Positions 54,044-63,194 are shown, counted from the first letter of the stretch. The stretch: 64,000 nucleotides of DNA from Flavobacterium terrisoli (GCF_030167905.1 NZ_JARGNA010000009.1:62001-126000), one strand, 5' to 3'. Program-made: numbers and translations. The notes: generated by a model from the sequence alone, not told the origin.

Positions 54044-54173
54044 AGCTAACAGCGGTTTGCAGCTATAGCTGGTTTAGATTTTCCTAGCCGGAAAATCTAA
54101 AAGAGAAAATTTGATATATTTACAACTAAAGATTAAAAACTTCGCCACGGCTGCAAGCCGCGGAACGTTAGCG
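54044..54173 (+). repeat. attC-like site C
   Basis: Left core AGCTAAC, right core GTTAGCG; arms AGCGGTTTGCAGC / GCTGCAAGCCGCGG. The middle shares CCTAGCCGGAAAATCTAAAA with site F. Confidence 0.8.
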
Positions 54174-54221
54174 GTCAGTTGCTCGCCAGAAACGAGAAAG
54201 TTCAATTTTAAAAACCAAAGC

Positions 54222-54455
54222 ATGACAAATATATTTAGTGGAGAATTAATCGAAGCAATGAACATTCGAAATTTATTAGAAAATGAAAATATTGAAGTGT
54301 TCACGGTTAATGAATATATGTCAAGCATTGAGCCTTGGGTTATAAGTCCTGGAGGTTTCAAACCGCTAACTTTGCAAGTCAATGATGAAGATTTTGAAAA
54401 GGCAAAAAAAGTTTTGGAAGATTATGGAAGTGGAAAATTAGAGGTTGGAAAATGA
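54222..54455 (+). CDS. Cassette 4: DUF2007-family protein
   Basis: Starting at ATG 54222 (MTNIFSGELIEAMNIRNLL) gives 77 aa; the longer frame would run back into site C. The pattern ELIEAMNIRNLLENENIEVF, then LQVNDEDFEKAKKVLEDY matches DUF2007, small putative signal-transducing proteins of a ferredoxin-like fold. Biological role in the family is unknown. Confidence 0.8.
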   Translation: MTNIFSGELIEAMNIRNLLENENIEVFTVNEYMSSIEPWVISPGGFKPLTLQVNDEDFEKAKKVLEDYGSGKLEVGK

Positions 54456-54484
54456 AACTGACGAGTGTTAGTACACAACCGAAC

Positions 54485-54618
54485 CGCTAACAGCAGTTTG
54501 TAGCAACTGCAAGGTTTGGGTTTGCCGGAAATCCTAGCGGATTTCCAAAAGTTATTTTGTACTTGGAAACTTTAGTGATAAATTTATTGCAGCTGCTACA
54601 AGCTGCGACACGTTATGC
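54485..54618 (+). repeat. attC-like site D
   Basis: Left core CGCTAAC, right core GTTATGC; arms AGCAGTTTGTAGCAACTGC / GCAGCTGCTACAAGCTGC. The most divergent middle of the set. Confidence 0.75.
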
Positions 54619-54634
54619 AACATTTTTTAAACCC

Positions 54635-55063
54635 ATGACACGAGACGAATTTCTATTTCATTTAAAAGGAGCAAGTTTGATTGCTATGAAGTTTGCGGAA
54701 AATTACGTGAAAGATAAACTAACAACGGATTTTAAATATAACGTGATTCTGAACGTGTCGACTGACGATGTAAATTTGACTCAATTTGACATTTATCCAG
54801 AAGATACCGGAATTATAAAACTTGACTTAACAGACAATGAAGTTGTTGAATTACTTTATAGAAAAAACAAAGTTCCGGTTTGGATTGACATAAGTGTTCT
54901 CAAATCAAGCCGAAAAAGCACAACTTTTAATCTTTTGTGTGCTGGAAGATTCACGGACAACAAAGAAGAGTTTTATTATAATCGGAATGGTTCTGGACCA
55001 TTTGGTATCAAAAGCCCGAAATTACCAATTGGTTATAAGGAAGGTGATAAGTTTAGCTTATAA
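54635..55063 (+). CDS. Cassette 5: hypothetical protein, 142 aa
   Basis: The ATG at 54635 (MTRDEFLFHLKGASLIAMKF) lies 23 nt after the cassette core; an earlier in-frame ATG is inside site D and is rejected. A soluble alpha/beta protein with VPVWIDISVLK and the conserved-looking YNRNGSGPFGIKSP. No family recognised. Confidence 0.7.
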   Translation: MTRDEFLFHLKGASLIAMKFAENYVKDKLTTDFKYNVILNVSTDDVNLTQFDIYPEDTGIIKLDLTDNEVVELLYRKNKVPVWIDISVLKSSRKSTTFNLLCAGRFTDNKEEFYYNRNGSGPFGIKSPKLPIGYKEGDKFSL

Positions 55064-55072
55064 AAAAACGTC

Positions 55073-55196
55073 GCATAACAGCGGTTTTGCGCCATAGCTG
55101 GTTTTATCGTTCTTGAAAAATACGCTGAACATCACAATTTCTTATTACATTTATTATTAACTTGCCGCTACGGCGCAAAGCCGTGGAACGTTAGCA
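55073..55196 (+). repeat. attC-like site E
   Basis: Left core GCATAAC, right core GTTAGCA; arms AGCGGTTTTGCGCC / GGCGCAAAGCCGTGG. Middle related to B and H. Confidence 0.78.
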
Positions 55197-55236
55197 AACA
55201 TAGTCACGAACATTGTAAACACTAGAAAATAAAATT

Positions 55237-55641
55237 ATGCTTCAAAAATGTATTTTATCTCTATTTCTATTGATTGGAATTGAATCTTATTCTCAAACAT
55301 TAAAAACAGTAAAGGATTTGGAAGTTTCATATCAAAAATGTTTAGACAAAGGTCAAGACATGCGCGGATGTGCTGTAATTTATTATACAAAGACCGACAG
55401 TTTACTTAACGTTGCTTACAAAAAGCTTCGAAAAAAATTAAATGATTCAGAAAAAAGCAAACTCAAAACCGAACAGCTTGCCTGGCTAAAAAAACGAGAC
55501 CAGTATTTCAAAAAAGAGTATTCGAAACTCAAAACCGAAAAGAATTTCGAAGAAGGAAGTTCTGACTTTGATATGGTTTACTATGACAAAAAAAGTCAGT
55601 TTGTAATGAAAAGAGTAAAAGAGTTAATAAATAGAAATTAA
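55237..55641 (+). CDS. Cassette 6: LprI-like (DUF1311) secreted protein
   Basis: A 134-aa protein with a signal peptide (GIESYSQ). SYQKCLDKGQDMRGCAVIYY, then ADSLLNVAYKKL-like helix and LKTEQLAWLKKRDQY match the LprI/DUF1311 pattern: two cysteines, the LN-x-AY helix and the WLKKRD helix. Some family members inhibit lysozyme. Expected periplasmic. Confidence 0.8.
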   Translation: MLQKCILSLFLLIGIESYSQTLKTVKDLEVSYQKCLDKGQDMRGCAVIYYTKTDSLLNVAYKKLRKKLNDSEKSKLKTEQLAWLKKRDQYFKKEYSKLKTEKNFEEGSSDFDMVYYDKKSQFVMKRVKELINRN

Positions 55642-55649
55642 GCTACGTT

Positions 55650-55811
55650 TGCTAACAGCGGTTTGCAGCCATGGCTGGTTCCGATTTTGGCTTCGCCCTG
55701 TTCGGCGTTCCGCCTCGGGTCCTAGCCGGAAAATCTAAAAGAGAAAATTGCATATCTTTACAACTAAACCTTAAAATCGTCGCCACGGCTGCAAGCCGCG
55801 GTACGTTAGCT
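55650..55811 (+). repeat. attC-like site F
   Basis: Left core TGCTAAC, right core GTTAGCT; arms AGCGGTTTGCAGCC / GGCTGCAAGCCGCGG. At ~160 bp it is longer than C because of a G+C-rich insert CTTCGCCCTGTTCGGCG in the middle. Confidence 0.8.
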
Positions 55812-55837
55812 GAAATCGCCCACCAAACCAGGAAAAT

Positions 55838-56080
55838 ATGATAACAGAACAAGATCTCTTAGACTTAGGATATTCAAAAATTGAAGATTCAACAAGAAAG
55901 TATGGTAAAAACTTCTTGACTCGTTACAGACACGATGATGAAAATCGCAATTATTCAATTAGCCTAACAGACGACGGAATATTGACTTCACATTTCCCCA
56001 TAAATCTGTTGAAAGAACCAAAAGGAATGGTAAACGTAACAGATTTAGAAATTTTTACAAATTGGCATAATAATCAATAA
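55838..56080 (+). CDS. Cassette 7, gene 1: hypothetical protein, 80 aa
   Basis: An 80-aa soluble protein (EQDLLDLGYSKIEDSTRKYG; ILTSHFPINLLKE), preceded by an AGGAAAA purine run. No family recognised. The next gene starts 3 nt after its stop, making this the only two-gene cassette of the array. Confidence 0.65.
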   Translation: MITEQDLLDLGYSKIEDSTRKYGKNFLTRYRHDDENRNYSISLTDDGILTSHFPINLLKEPKGMVNVTDLEIFTNWHNNQ

Positions 56081-56083
56081 ATC

Positions 56084-56299
56084 ATGGAAGAAAAAATTAA
56101 AGAATTAGAGGCTAAAATAGATAGCTTAACTAAGTTTGTTGAAGAGTTTAATCAAAACCAAGTCGATATTAATAATCAAGTTAGAATATTTTTGGATGAA
56201 TTGGTTAAAGGTGATGATATTTTAAAAAATGGTATTGTAAGTGCTCTGGAAATAACTGGAAAATTAGAAGCTGAAGTTGAACAACTGAAAAAGAAATAG
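56084..56299 (+). CDS. Cassette 7, gene 2: coiled-coil protein, 71 aa
   Basis: A 71-aa protein that is almost entirely heptad helix (KIKELEAKIDSLTKFVEEF; ALEITGKLEAEVEQLKKK). Co-translated with the 80-aa protein; the two may form a complex or a toxin-antitoxin-like pair. No family recognised. Confidence 0.65.
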   Translation: MEEKIKELEAKIDSLTKFVEEFNQNQVDINNQVRIFLDELVKGDDILKNGIVSALEITGKLEAEVEQLKKK

Positions 56300-56311
56300 A
56301 TAGGCGACTTC

Positions 56312-56444
56312 AGCTAACAGCCGTTTGTCGCAATGGCTGGTATCGATTTTCCGTAAACGGAAAATCGAGCGCCGGAAATTTTCATATCTTTACCACTAAC
56401 CGTTAAGCTTGTCGCCAATGACGACAAGCGGCGGAACGTTAGCA
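56312..56444 (+). repeat. attC-like site G
   Basis: Left core AGCTAAC, right core GTTAGCA; arms AGCCGTTTGTCGCAATGG / CCAATGACGACAAGCGGCGG. The middle holds a strong hairpin CGATTTTCCG/CGGAAAATCG. Confidence 0.78.
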
Positions 56445-56470
56445 GTGATTTTTAAAGAAACCCGTAGAAA

Positions 56471-57241
56471 ATGAGTAAAATAGAAAAAATTATTGACAAC
56501 ATCAATTTGCCTAAAAAAGTTGTCGAAAGTACTGAGTCTTTCCTAAAGACAATCTTGGGATCAGCAGTCGCAGAAACTGGCGAAATGATTACCGATCAAA
56601 TTAGATATCGAAGATTCAAAAATCAAGTAAATATTTTTTCGAAGGCTCAAACGCTTCTTGAATCAAAAGCAATATCTCCAAAAACCATAAATCTAAAGAC
56701 AATTGTACCATTAATCGATTATTCGTCGTTAGAAGAAGACGAACAATTACAAGTTGTATGGGCAAACGTTATTGCAAATCTCGCAAGCTATGAAACAGAA
56801 GATGCTCTAAACACTAAATGCATTGAAGTTTTAAAAGAAATAACTCCAAACGAAATAATTCTTTTAGACTTCTTTTATAGTATTTTTAAAGAAGAGGAAT
56901 CTAAAACATTAAAGCGATGGAAAGAACAAAAAACTTTTGAAGAAGAAAGAAAACATGTACATCCGGACAATTCAGTATTCGCTCCTTGGAAACATCTAGA
57001 TAATTTAAAAATGTCTCTATCTCAAGTAGATTTATATATTGATAGATTAATTTCGTTTGGAATATTTAAATACGAGTTACCAAATCTACATGAAAGTATT
57101 GACAAAAAGTATATAAGCGATACATTTTCAGGAAGATCTGAAGCCATTGATGTTCCTAGCTATGAATTAGAAAGTTCTGAGAGAGTTCACTTTACAAATT
57201 TTGGTGTATACTTTGTAAATCTATGCAAATATTCAACATAA
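56471..57241 (+). CDS. Cassette 8: Abi-alpha-like (DUF4393) protein
   Basis: A 256-aa protein. An N-terminal helical segment, then EDEQLQVVWANVIANLAS and CIEVLKEITPNEIILLDFF match the Abi-alpha/DUF4393 pattern of lactococcal-type abortive-infection proteins. The C-terminal half has a winged-helix-like SQVDLYIDRLISFGIF, then RVHFTNFGVYFVNLC. Likely anti-phage. Largest cassette of the array (955 bp). Confidence 0.75.
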   Translation: MSKIEKIIDNINLPKKVVESTESFLKTILGSAVAETGEMITDQIRYRRFKNQVNIFSKAQTLLESKAISPKTINLKTIVPLIDYSSLEEDEQLQVVWANVIANLASYETEDALNTKCIEVLKEITPNEIILLDFFYSIFKEEESKTLKRWKEQKTFEEERKHVHPDNSVFAPWKHLDNLKMSLSQVDLYIDRLISFGIFKYELPNLHESIDKKYISDTFSGRSEAIDVPSYELESSERVHFTNFGVYFVNLCKYST

Positions 57242-57248
57242 AAACCAC

Positions 57249-57399
57249 TGCTAACAGCCGTTTGGCGCAATAGCTAGTTTGTCTTTGCCTTCGGCCCGTT
57301 CGCTTCGCTCGGGTCTTGGAAAATACTCTGAACTTCAGCATTTCTTATTACATTTTTCTTTAACTTGCCGCTACGACGCAAAGCCGCGGCACGTTACCA
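57249..57399 (+). repeat. attC-like site H
   Basis: Left core TGCTAAC, right core GTTACCA; arms AGCCGTTTGGCGC / GACGCAAAGCCGCGG. Like site B plus a ~30-bp G+C-rich insert GCCCGTTCGCTTCGCTCGGG. Confidence 0.78.
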
Positions 57400-57424
57400 G
57401 CTATTTTTTGAAAAACGATATTGA

Positions 57425-57916
57425 ATGATAGAACCAATAATAGGATTTTCAGCTTTCTTCTTGATAATTTACATTGTAATTCGGATAGCAAATAAATCCC
57501 GAAAAGAACAATATATACAATTGATTGATGAAATAGAGAATCAAATATTACTCAAAATTGAACAAACGAAAAGCTCTATAACAACATTTGGACTTAATAA
57601 TAGAGATTTTTTATTTAATAATTGTGATTTATATTTAACTCAAAATGCAATAGTAATTTTGGGATATACAAAAGGTAGCTTTTTCAAACAACTTTCAAAA
57701 CCTATTATATTAACATCCGACGTGCTTGAATATTCCGCAAAGTTTCCTTTTGCATACATTATGAGGTTTAATAAAATTAATTTTGAAAATAATATTATGG
57801 GAGTTTATTTTGGAGAAAAAGGTTTAACTAAAACTGAAGTCGTAATAAAATTAAAATCTCTGAAGGAAAATGAAATTGATAAATTTAAAGAACAGGCATT
57901 AAAAAACTGCTGGTAA
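57425..57916 (+). CDS. Cassette 9: membrane-anchored hypothetical protein, 163 aa
   Basis: A 163-aa protein with an N-terminal transmembrane helix (residues 4-20, IIGFSAFFLIIYIVIRI) and a cytosolic strand-rich domain (ENNIMGVYFGEKGLTKTEVVIKL), reminiscent of a PH-like fold, though this is a guess. Its stop codon is within the left core of the terminal half-site. Confidence 0.65.
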   Translation: MIEPIIGFSAFFLIIYIVIRIANKSRKEQYIQLIDEIENQILLKIEQTKSSITTFGLNNRDFLFNNCDLYLTQNAIVILGYTKGSFFKQLSKPIILTSDVLEYSAKFPFAYIMRFNKINFENNIMGVYFGEKGLTKTEVVIKLKSLKENEIDKFKEQALKNCW

Positions 57917-57935
57917 CAGCGGTTTAGCTTCAATC
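57911..57935 (+). repeat. Truncated attC-like site I (left half only)
   Basis: TGGTAACAGCGGTTTAGCTT has the left core and arm, and its core matches the left end of cassette 9 (GTTACCAGC). No right arm or right core follows, so the array ends in a broken site. Confidence 0.65.
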
Positions 57936-58204
57936 CGTTTAGACCTTCTGTCTCGCGTATACTTAAACTCACCGGTAATAACTTCATTTGCGCAGTCTAA
58001 AATAGAATGGCCAATAATTTCATAGGTCAACCAATTTCAAAAACTATCCAATATTATCTATTTGTAAAATTTTGGTTAACTCAAACTTACAAGTTGTCAA
58101 CAATTTTGCCAAAATATTATATATTTATTAACGAATTAGCATTCTTATTTTCAACTTATCAATAAATGTATATATTTGGCTCACTAATTAACCAAAGTGT
58201 ACAT
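57936..58204. promoter_or_regulatory. Spacer with Bacteroidetes-type promoter of the metalloprotease gene
   Basis: TATATTTG (58171-58178) matches the -7 element TAnnTTTG and lies 26 nt before the ATG at 58205. Otherwise this spacer between the array and the core-like genes shows no gene. Confidence 0.5.
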
Positions 58205-61200
58205 ATGAAAAACAAGTTACTCATGATAGCGCTAGTCGCTATCTCGGGCTTCTCATGGGCTCAAGTGAAAAAAGACCCATGGAAAACCACTTCAGAAAAG
58301 GCAGATGCAGTCGTCGTTGCCAACAAAAAAAACCTTATCAATCCAAGATTATTTGAGCTGGACGTAAATGAATTAAAGCATTCATTAGCCAGCGCTCCGG
58401 AGCGATTTACTTCAGGAAAATCTAACACCATTGTGGCTTTTCCAAATGCTCAGGGCCAAATGGAACGCTATCGAATTTTGGAATCATCCAACATGGATCC
58501 GGCATTGGCAGCACGGTATCCGGAAATCAAATCTTATATCGGACAAGGTGTTGATTCGCCAAGCTCCACTATTTATTTGAGTTTGTCTCCGCTGGGATTA
58601 CAAACTATGGTTATCCACGCTGATCAATCGGCGGAGTTTATTGAACCATACACTACCGATTTAAGTACTTATGCTGTTTACAGCAAGGCTAATAAAGCCG
58701 CTTCGTTAAATAAATTTGAGTGTAAAGTGATTGCCACTGCTCAAAATGATTTAGCCAAATCGGGCAGCAATATCAGCATGGCCCGTCCGAATGCTGATGA
58801 TGCTTTATTGCGCACCTACCGTTTAGCGATGTCGGTAACCGGTGAATATACCGCTTATTTTGGCGGAACAAAAGCTTTGGCTTTGGCGGCCATCAACAAT
58901 ACGATGACCCGTGTAAATGGTGTATTTGAAAAAGATTTTGCCACACGATTGGTATTGATTGCCAATACAGACAGTGTAATTTACACGAGTGCTTCTTCTG
59001 ATCCCTATTCACCGGCTTCAGGTTTAGACAATTGGAATCTACAATTAATGAATACCTTAAGTTCCGTAATTGGCAATGCTAATTTTGATATTGGACACCT
59101 TTTTGGAGCTACAGGCGGCGGCGGAAATGCAGGTTGTATCGGATGTGTATGCAGCAATGACATGTCCACCTATGTTGATGGAGGAATCACGTATCCAAAT
59201 AACTATAAAGGAAGTGCCTATACTTCACCAAATGATGGCGTTCCTTCGGGAGATAATTTTGATATCGATTATGTGGCACACGAAATGGGTCACCAATTTG
59301 GAGCCAACCACACTTTTACCCACAGTAATGAAGGAACAGGTGTTCAAATGGAACCGGGTTCGGGCTCAACCATTATGGGATATGCCGGTATAACCACCTT
59401 AGACATACAGGCACACTCTGATCCTTACTTCCACGCGGTGAGTATCCAACAGGTAACCAATTATATCAAAACGACAACTTGTCAAACCAATACAGCTACA
59501 GGAAACTCAATCCCAACGGCAAATGCAGGTTTGGATTATACCATTCCGAAAAGCACACCGTTCATGTTAACCGGAGCGTCAACTGATGCCAACGGTGACA
59601 CTTTAACTTATGCCTGGGAACAATTCAACTCTCAAAGTACGGCCGCAGCGCCAAGCGCCACCAAAACTACCGGCGTAAATTACAGATCATACAATCCATC
59701 TACAACACCAACAAGATATTTCCCTAAAATGTCATCGGTATTAACCGGTGCGACAACTACAGCAGGAAGTGAAATTACGGTTGAAGCTTTGTCTTCTGTA
59801 GCACGCACATTAAACTTCCGATTTACCGTTCGCGACAACAGAGCCGGTGGTTCAGGAAACAACAGTGATGATATGGTCGTTACCGTAAATGCAACTGCAG
59901 GACCATTTAGTGTTACTGCTCCAAATACAGCGGTTTCATATGTTGGAGGTTCCACACAAACCGTGACTTGGGCTGTAGCAGGAACCACTGCCAATGGTGT
60001 AAACTGTGCCAATGTGGATATTTTAATTTCCACCAATGCCGGAAGTACGTGGTCAACGTTGTTAGCGGCTACGCCAAATGACGGAACACAAGCCGTGACT
60101 ATTCCGAATACGGCTGGTACAACCAACAGAATTATGGTAAAAGGTACCAATCATATTTTCTTTGATGTATCGAATGCTAACTTTACGATTACTGCCGGTT
60201 CGAGTGATACTACCGCTCCGTCAGCACCAACCAACTTGACTGCATCCGGAACGACTCAAACCACCACTAACCTATCCTGGACAGCTTCTACTGATAACGT
60301 AGCGGTGACCGGATATGATGTATATAAAAATGGTGTTTTATTGGGTTCAACTACGACAGCCACTACCTATCCTGTAACCGGATTGACTGCTTCAACCGCT
60401 TATGCGTTTACCGTAAAAGCCAAAGACGCTGCAGGCAATATTTCAGCCGTAAGCAATACAGCAAACGTAACTACTTTAGCCAATGATACTACGACTCCAA
60501 GTGCACCAACAACTTTAACAGCTTCGGGAACGACTTATAACTCAACTAATTTATCCTGGACTGCTTCTACTGATAACGTTGCTGTAACCGGATACGATGT
60601 ATATAAAGACGGTGTTTTATTGGGCTCAACCACAACGGCCACCACTTATCCTGTGACTGGATTAACCGCTTCAACTGCTTATGCCTTTACCGTAAAAGCA
60701 AAAGATGCCGCTGGCAATGTTTCAGCAGCGAGCAATACAGCCAACGTAACGACTCCGGCAGCACCAATTACATATTGTGCCTCACAAGGTAACAGCACCG
60801 CAGACGAGAAAATCGGCAGAGTGGTTTTTGGAACCATTGACAATCCTTCAACAGGAACGGCAGGTTATGAAAACTTTACAGCTATCGCGACTAATGTAAC
60901 CAGAAGTTCTGCTTATACCATTACCGTAACACCATCATGGACCGGTTCAACATATCCTGAAGGTTATGCCGTATTTATTGACTACAATCAAAATGGGGTA
61001 TTTACAGATTCAGGAGAAACCGTTTGGAGCAATGCCGCTTCAACGACTACTCCGGTTTCGGGTTCAATTACTATTCCTGCTACAGCTGCTTTAGGAAATA
61101 CCAGAATGAGGGTTTCAATGAAATACAATGGTGTTCCAACCTCTTGTGAAGCTTTCTCTTATGGCCAGGTAGAAGATTATACCGTAAACATTCAGGCTGC

Positions 61201-62497
61201 AGCAGCGGATACTACAGCGCCAACAGCACCAACGAGTTTGACTGCTTCGAATACAACACAGACCACGACAGATTTATCCTGGACTGCTTCTACCGATAAC
61301 GTAGCGGTAACCGGATATGATGTGTTTAAGGATGGTGTTTTATTGGGTTCAACCACTACAGCAACTACTTATCCTGTAACCGGATTGACGGCTTCGACTG
61401 CTTATGCATTTACCGTAAAAGCCAAAGATGCTGCAGGTAATATTTCAGCAGCGAGCAACAATGCCAATGTTACTACTTTAGCCGCACCGGATACCACTGC
61501 GCCAAGCGCTCCAACCAGTTTGACGGCTTCAAATACGACTCAAACCACAACTAACTTATCTTGGACCGCTGCTACTGATAACGTAGCCGTAACCGGATAT
61601 GATGTGTATAAAGATGATGTTTTATTGGGTTCAACCACTACAGCTACCACTTATCCGGTAACCGGATTAAGCGCTTCAACAGCTTATGCCTTTACTGTAA
61701 AAGCAAAAGATGCGGCCGGGAATGTTTCTTCGGCAAGTAATACGGCTAACGTAACGACTTTGGCCAATTCAAGCAATGCAACCGATTTGATGTTCTCAGA
61801 ATATTTGGAAGGTTCCTCTAATAACAAAGCCTTAGAAATTGCCAACAATACCGGAAGTGCTGTTAGTTTATCTGTCTACACCGTGAAGAAACAAACCAAT
61901 GGAGCCGGTGCATGGAGCACAGGAATTGCTTTAACCGGAACTTTAAACCACGGAGCCAAATTTGTTTTGGTAAACAGTGCTATCAATGTGGCTTGCTATA
62001 CTGCTGCTAATGCTAATGTTTCTAGCGGTGGTGCCGAATTGACTTTCAATGGAAATGACGCTGTCGGTTTATTTAAAAATGGCGTCCTGATTGATATCAT
62101 CGGAACATTTAATGGTGGAACAGCCAACTTTGCGATAGATGTTACCTTAAGAAGAAAAGCAACCGTTTTATCTCCGAATACAACTTTCAACTTAGCCGCT
62201 GAATGGGATTCGTTTGCGATTGATACTTGTGGTGGTTTAAACAATCGTCCAAGTGAAAGCGCTTCAACTGATTTAAATGGAATCAAAGTATATCCTAACC
62301 CAATCAAAGGAGATGTGTTATCACTATCTCTTACTACTTCAGGAAACTTCAGAATCTTAAACTCTTTAGGACAGGAAATGTCTAAAGGAACTATAGATAA
62401 CGGAACCGTTTCTGTGGCCAATCTTATATCAGGCATTTACTTATTAGAAATAAATACCGAAGGACAAACAGCGGTAAAACGCTTTATCAAACAATAG
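58205..62497 (+). CDS. T9SS-secreted reprolysin-like metalloprotease with Fn3, GEVED and LTD domains
   Basis: A 1430-aa exoenzyme. The start at 58205 gives a signal peptide ([20 protein letters not shown]); an earlier ATG does not. The zinc site [11 protein letters not shown] (359-369) is the HExxHxxGxxH of M12B reprolysins, with an M-turn-like TIMGYAGI later. Then come an Ig-like region, fibronectin III repeats at about 668, 761, 1002 and 1096 (highly alike), a GEVED domain (about 857-999), a lamin-tail domain (about 1191-1340) and a T9SS sorting domain (KVYPNP ... RFIKQ). A secreted protein-degrading enzyme. Followed by a strong terminator, hence monocistronic. Confidence 0.93.
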   Translation: MKNKLLMIALVAISGFSWAQVKKDPWKTTSEKADAVVVANKKNLINPRLFELDVNELKHSLASAPERFTSGKSNTIVAFPNAQGQMERYRILESSNMDPALAARYPEIKSYIGQGVDSPSSTIYLSLSPLGLQTMVIHADQSAEFIEPYTTDLSTYAVYSKANKAASLNKFECKVIATAQNDLAKSGSNISMARPNADDALLRTYRLAMSVTGEYTAYFGGTKALALAAINNTMTRVNGVFEKDFATRLVLIANTDSVIYTSASSDPYSPASGLDNWNLQLMNTLSSVIGNANFDIGHLFGATGGGGNAGCIGCVCSNDMSTYVDGGITYPNNYKGSAYTSPNDGVPSGDNFDIDYVAHEMGHQFGANHTFTHSNEGTGVQMEPGSGSTIMGYAGITTLDIQAHSDPYFHAVSIQQVTNYIKTTTCQTNTATGNSIPTANAGLDYTIPKSTPFMLTGASTDANGDTLTYAWEQFNSQSTAAAPSATKTTGVNYRSYNPSTTPTRYFPKMSSVLTGATTTAGSEITVEALSSVARTLNFRFTVRDNRAGGSGNNSDDMVVTVNATAGPFSVTAPNTAVSYVGGSTQTVTWAVAGTTANGVNCANVDILISTNAGSTWSTLLAATPNDGTQAVTIPNTAGTTNRIMVKGTNHIFFDVSNANFTITAGSSDTTAPSAPTNLTASGTTQTTTNLSWTASTDNVAVTGYDVYKNGVLLGSTTTATTYPVTGLTASTAYAFTVKAKDAAGNISAVSNTANVTTLANDTTTPSAPTTLTASGTTYNSTNLSWTASTDNVAVTGYDVYKDGVLLGSTTTATTYPVTGLTASTAYAFTVKAKDAAGNVSAASNTANVTTPAAPITYCASQGNSTADEKIGRVVFGTIDNPSTGTAGYENFTAIATNVTRSSAYTITVTPSWTGSTYPEGYAVFIDYNQNGVFTDSGETVWSNAASTTTPVSGSITIPATAALGNTRMRVSMKYNGVPTSCEAFSYGQVEDYTVNIQAAAADTTAPTAPTSLTASNTTQTTTDLSWTASTDNVAVTGYDVFKDGVLLGSTTTATTYPVTGLTASTAYAFTVKAKDAAGNISAASNNANVTTLAAPDTTAPSAPTSLTASNTTQTTTNLSWTAATDNVAVTGYDVYKDDVLLGSTTTATTYPVTGLSASTAYAFTVKAKDAAGNVSSASNTANVTTLANSSNATDLMFSEYLEGSSNNKALEIANNTGSAVSLSVYTVKKQTNGAGAWSTGIALTGTLNHGAKFVLVNSAINVACYTAANANVSSGGAELTFNGNDAVGLFKNGVLIDIIGTFNGGTANFAIDVTLRRKATVLSPNTTFNLAAEWDSFAIDTCGGLNNRPSESASTDLNGIKVYPNPIKGDVLSLSLTTSGNFRILNSLGQEMSKGTIDNGTVSVANLISGIYLLEINTEGQTAVKRFIKQ

Positions 62498-62517
62498 CTT
62501 TTACAATCTGATAATAG

Positions 62518-62545
62518 AAACAGCCGCAAAATTTTGCGGCTGTTT
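62518..62545 (+). terminator. Rho-independent terminator
   Basis: AAACAGCCGCAAAA is exactly inverted in TTTTGCGGCTGTTT, followed by TTTTT. It ends the metalloprotease transcript. Confidence 0.85.
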
Positions 62546-62573
62546 TTTTTGTTGGAGATATATTCAAAAAAAG

Positions 62574-62581
62574 TATCTTTG
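62574..62581 (+). promoter_or_regulatory. Bacteroidetes -7 promoter element
   Basis: TATCTTTG matches TAnnTTTG, 21 nt before the lipoprotein ATG; TTG near 62551 could be the -33 element. Confidence 0.5.
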
Positions 62582-62602
62582 GTATTCTAATAATATTGCT
62601 AT

Positions 62603-63142
62603 ATGAAATCAAATCTAATTTTTAGTTCACTGCTTTCTGTTTCTTTTCTGCTTGTGTCTTGCAAAAAAGAGGAAGAAGCAGCTGTAACATCAGATGACAA
62701 ACCAAAGGAAATCATCATGCCGAGAGTACAATCTATTCCGGCACAAACGTATACCCAACAACCACAGCAGGTACAAAATGTAAATCCGGCTCAAAGTCAA
62801 CCGGTAACTGCAAGTCAAACCATTACACAAACACCGGTTGTAACCAAACCGGGAATGAATCCACCACACGGACAACCGGGACACCGTTGCGATATCGCTG
62901 TTGGAGCACCGTTGAATTCTCCTCCGGGGAAAGCGAACCAGGCAAAACCAACTGGAAAAGCTAACATCCAGCAGTTTGACCCAAGTACGATGACCACAAC
63001 GCAAACCAGCACTCCGGCACCGGCAAGCACACCGGCCATTTTAGATCCGAATGCTCCGGTTACGGCTCCGGGAATGAATCCGCCACACGGACAACCGGGA
63101 CACGTATGTGGAACCCCTGTTGGCTTACCATTACCTAAATAA
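62603..63142 (+). CDS. Proline/glutamine-rich lipoprotein with PGMNPPHGQPGH repeats
   Basis: A 179-aa lipoprotein: lipobox LLVSC (about residue 20), then an acidic stretch, a low-complexity Q/P/T-rich linker, and two copies of PGMNPPHGQPGHxC (residues about 83 and 154), each with one cysteine and two histidines. The H/C pattern could bind metal or haem. Surface or periplasmic. Similar PPHGQPGH proteins are common in Flavobacteriia; function unknown. Confidence 0.8.
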   Translation: MKSNLIFSSLLSVSFLLVSCKKEEEAAVTSDDKPKEIIMPRVQSIPAQTYTQQPQQVQNVNPAQSQPVTASQTITQTPVVTKPGMNPPHGQPGHRCDIAVGAPLNSPPGKANQAKPTGKANIQQFDPSTMTTTQTSTPAPASTPAILDPNAPVTAPGMNPPHGQPGHVCGTPVGLPLPK

Positions 63143-63159
63143 ACTATTTATCCATAAAA

Positions 63160-63194
63160 AAATTCCCGTCCTGTTTATGACAAGACGGGAATTT
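63160..63194. terminator. Bidirectional terminator
   Basis: AAATTCCCGTC/GACGGGAATTT, an 11-bp stem with A and T runs on the two sides, serves the convergent lipoprotein and SIMPL genes. Confidence 0.82.

Larger units (their letters stand above)
52130..57917 (+). mobile_element. Integron-type cassette array (nine cassettes, no integrase visible)
   Basis: Nine same-strand cassettes of 445-955 bp, each ending in an imperfect palindrome of ~115-160 bp that starts (G)CTAAC-A-GC and ends GC-GGAAC-GTTAGC. Crucially, the first 7-10 bases of each cassette equal the reverse complement of the core of the site at its own far end, and these differ between cassettes: GTTATAC, GTTAGGAGC, GTTAGCTGC, GTTAGCGGT, GTTATGC, GTTAGCAAAC, GTTAGCTGAA, GTTAGCAGTG, GTTACCAGC. 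Recombination within a core that travels with the cassette gives this pattern. Genes start 23-55 nt after each core. Cores deviate slightly from the classic GTTRRRY. Confidence 0.82.

Noticed and set aside
52658..57399. CRISPR array
   Set aside because: The repeats are over 110 bp, imperfectly palindromic and separated by coding genes; no short identical repeats or uniform spacers and no cas genes.
59680..60150. 156-aa minus-strand frame inside the metalloprotease gene, and a similar one at 61996-62436
   Set aside because: Shadow frames caused by the biased codon use of repetitive Thr/Ala/Gly sequence in a well-supported gene.
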